From NCBI RefSeq assembly GCF_900112105.1, contig NZ_FOKV01000003.1, positions 310,001-374,000 on the forward strand: a stretch of DNA of 64,000 nucleotides. Direction: 5' to 3'. The DNA comes from Zunongwangia mangrovi (GTDB lineage Bacteria > Bacteroidota > Bacteroidia > Flavobacteriales > Flavobacteriaceae). Positions within the stretch are counted from its first letter, which is position 1, and the number at the start of each line of letters is the position of its first letter. The position numbers were made by a program, and so were the translations under genes. Positions 63,683 through 64,000 of the stretch are shown here, piece after piece. Below the pieces are notes generated by a model. The model searched no databases. It was not told the origin of the DNA and worked only from the letters and a program-made list of their open reading frames with translations.

Positions 63683-64000
63683 ATGAAAATATTAGGCTAT
63701 TTCTCGATAGTATTAATTTTATTATTCGGTTTAAATTCGGTGTATGCCCAGCAAACCTCAGGAATAGTAAAATATAAAGGAGTAATAAATGAAGATTTCA
63801 GGAATAAATTTTTAGAAGAATTCAAGAAGAAAAAAGATGTTGCTCCAGAGATTAGAAAAGGTGTCGTGGAAATGTACTTAAATGCTGAAGAAGACAATTA
63901 CGAACTTCATTTTAAGGGTCAGGAATCCTATCTTCATTATGTTGAACATCTTGAAAATGAAAATAGAAATACCGTGAAAATCGGAAGTAAGGCAGGAACT
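63683..64000 (+). CDS. GLPGLI-family-like exported protein, 3' end cut by the window
   Basis: ATG 63683 opens a frame that runs to the window edge (106 codons). Signal peptide KILGYFSIVLILLFGLNSVY-AQ is followed by TSGIVKYKGVINEDFRNKFL and YELHFKGQESYLHYVE, the N-terminal pattern of GLPGLI proteins, which are largely Bacteroidota-specific. The defining GLPGLI motif would lie outside, so the family call is provisional. Confidence 0.65.
   Translation, partial: MKILGYFSIVLILLFGLNSVYAQQTSGIVKYKGVINEDFRNKFLEEFKKKKDVAPEIRKGVVEMYLNAEEDNYELHFKGQESYLHYVEHLENENRNTVKIGSKAGT

Overview
The window looks like a chromosome segment of a marine-type member of the Flavobacteriaceae (Bacteroidota), perhaps near Gramella, Salegentibacter or Zunongwangia. 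That placement is inference. It rests on AT-rich DNA with weak Shine-Dalgarno signals, TAnnTTTG-type -7 promoter boxes, lipoprotein signals ending in SCS followed by an Asp run, a GLPGLI-like protein at the right edge, and an arg operon with an acylornithine-type carbamoyltransferase. I see no rRNA, tRNA, CRISPR array, transposase or prophage.

Layout. 0.2-3.5 kb: two secreted GH13 amylases, probably the end of a maltodextrin locus. 3.6-8.2 kb: pfkA, gapA, a BadF/BadG-type sugar kinase and a YifB/ComM-type ATPase. 8.2-13.1 kb: a DUF2891 lipoprotein, an atypical NRAMP-fold transporter and pxpABC (5-oxoprolinase). 13.3-15.8 kb: a four-gene signalling operon with a 7-TM protein, a histidine kinase and a NarL-type regulator. 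15.9-17.4 kb: an acetyltransferase-nitrilase fusion. 17.5-24.7 kb: ilvD-B-N-C-A behind a leader region. 24.7-34.9 kb: an arginine operon (GNAT, argG, argC, proC, argD, argF', argB, argE, argH, then a frameshifted GNAT) behind another leader region. 34.9-39.3 kb: leuA-C-D-B on the minus strand, meeting the arg operon at a bidirectional terminator. 39.5-51.1 kb: mixed genes including a GH15 enzyme, panB with three followers, a GH18 protein with an altered catalytic motif, a CPBP protease and sdaA. 51.2-55.2 kb: dnaK behind a sigma-54-like promoter, then a small decayed lipoprotein region. 55.2-64 kb: a second atypical NRAMP-fold protein, the menaquinone genes menI-menF-menD and small conserved genes.

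How the genes work together. Over 20 kb is devoted to amino-acid synthesis: isoleucine/valine, arginine/proline and leucine. The most interesting signal is at the front of two of these operons. Upstream of ilvD lies a 21-codon reading frame with eight Ile/Val/Leu codons, followed by a bulged antiterminator candidate and a clean intrinsic terminator. Upstream of the arg operon lies a good promoter and a 47-codon frame ending in PVRRRRTPRRT, six Arg codons among its last nine. Both fit ribosome-mediated sensing of the cognate amino acid. Neither leader is open from an ATG long enough for routine gene calling to be sure to report it.

Secondary points of interest are: two NRAMP-fold transporters without the DPGN metal site, one of them next to pxpABC and so a candidate 5-oxoproline carrier; an acylornithine carbamoyltransferase with Ala at the position thought to set acetyl versus succinyl specificity; a GNAT as first arg gene (candidate N-acylglutamate synthase); a duplicated menD 3' end flanking a small membrane-protein gene; a lipoprotein pseudogene with two in-frame stops next to a duplicated dnaK downstream region; and several dispersed intergenic repeat families.
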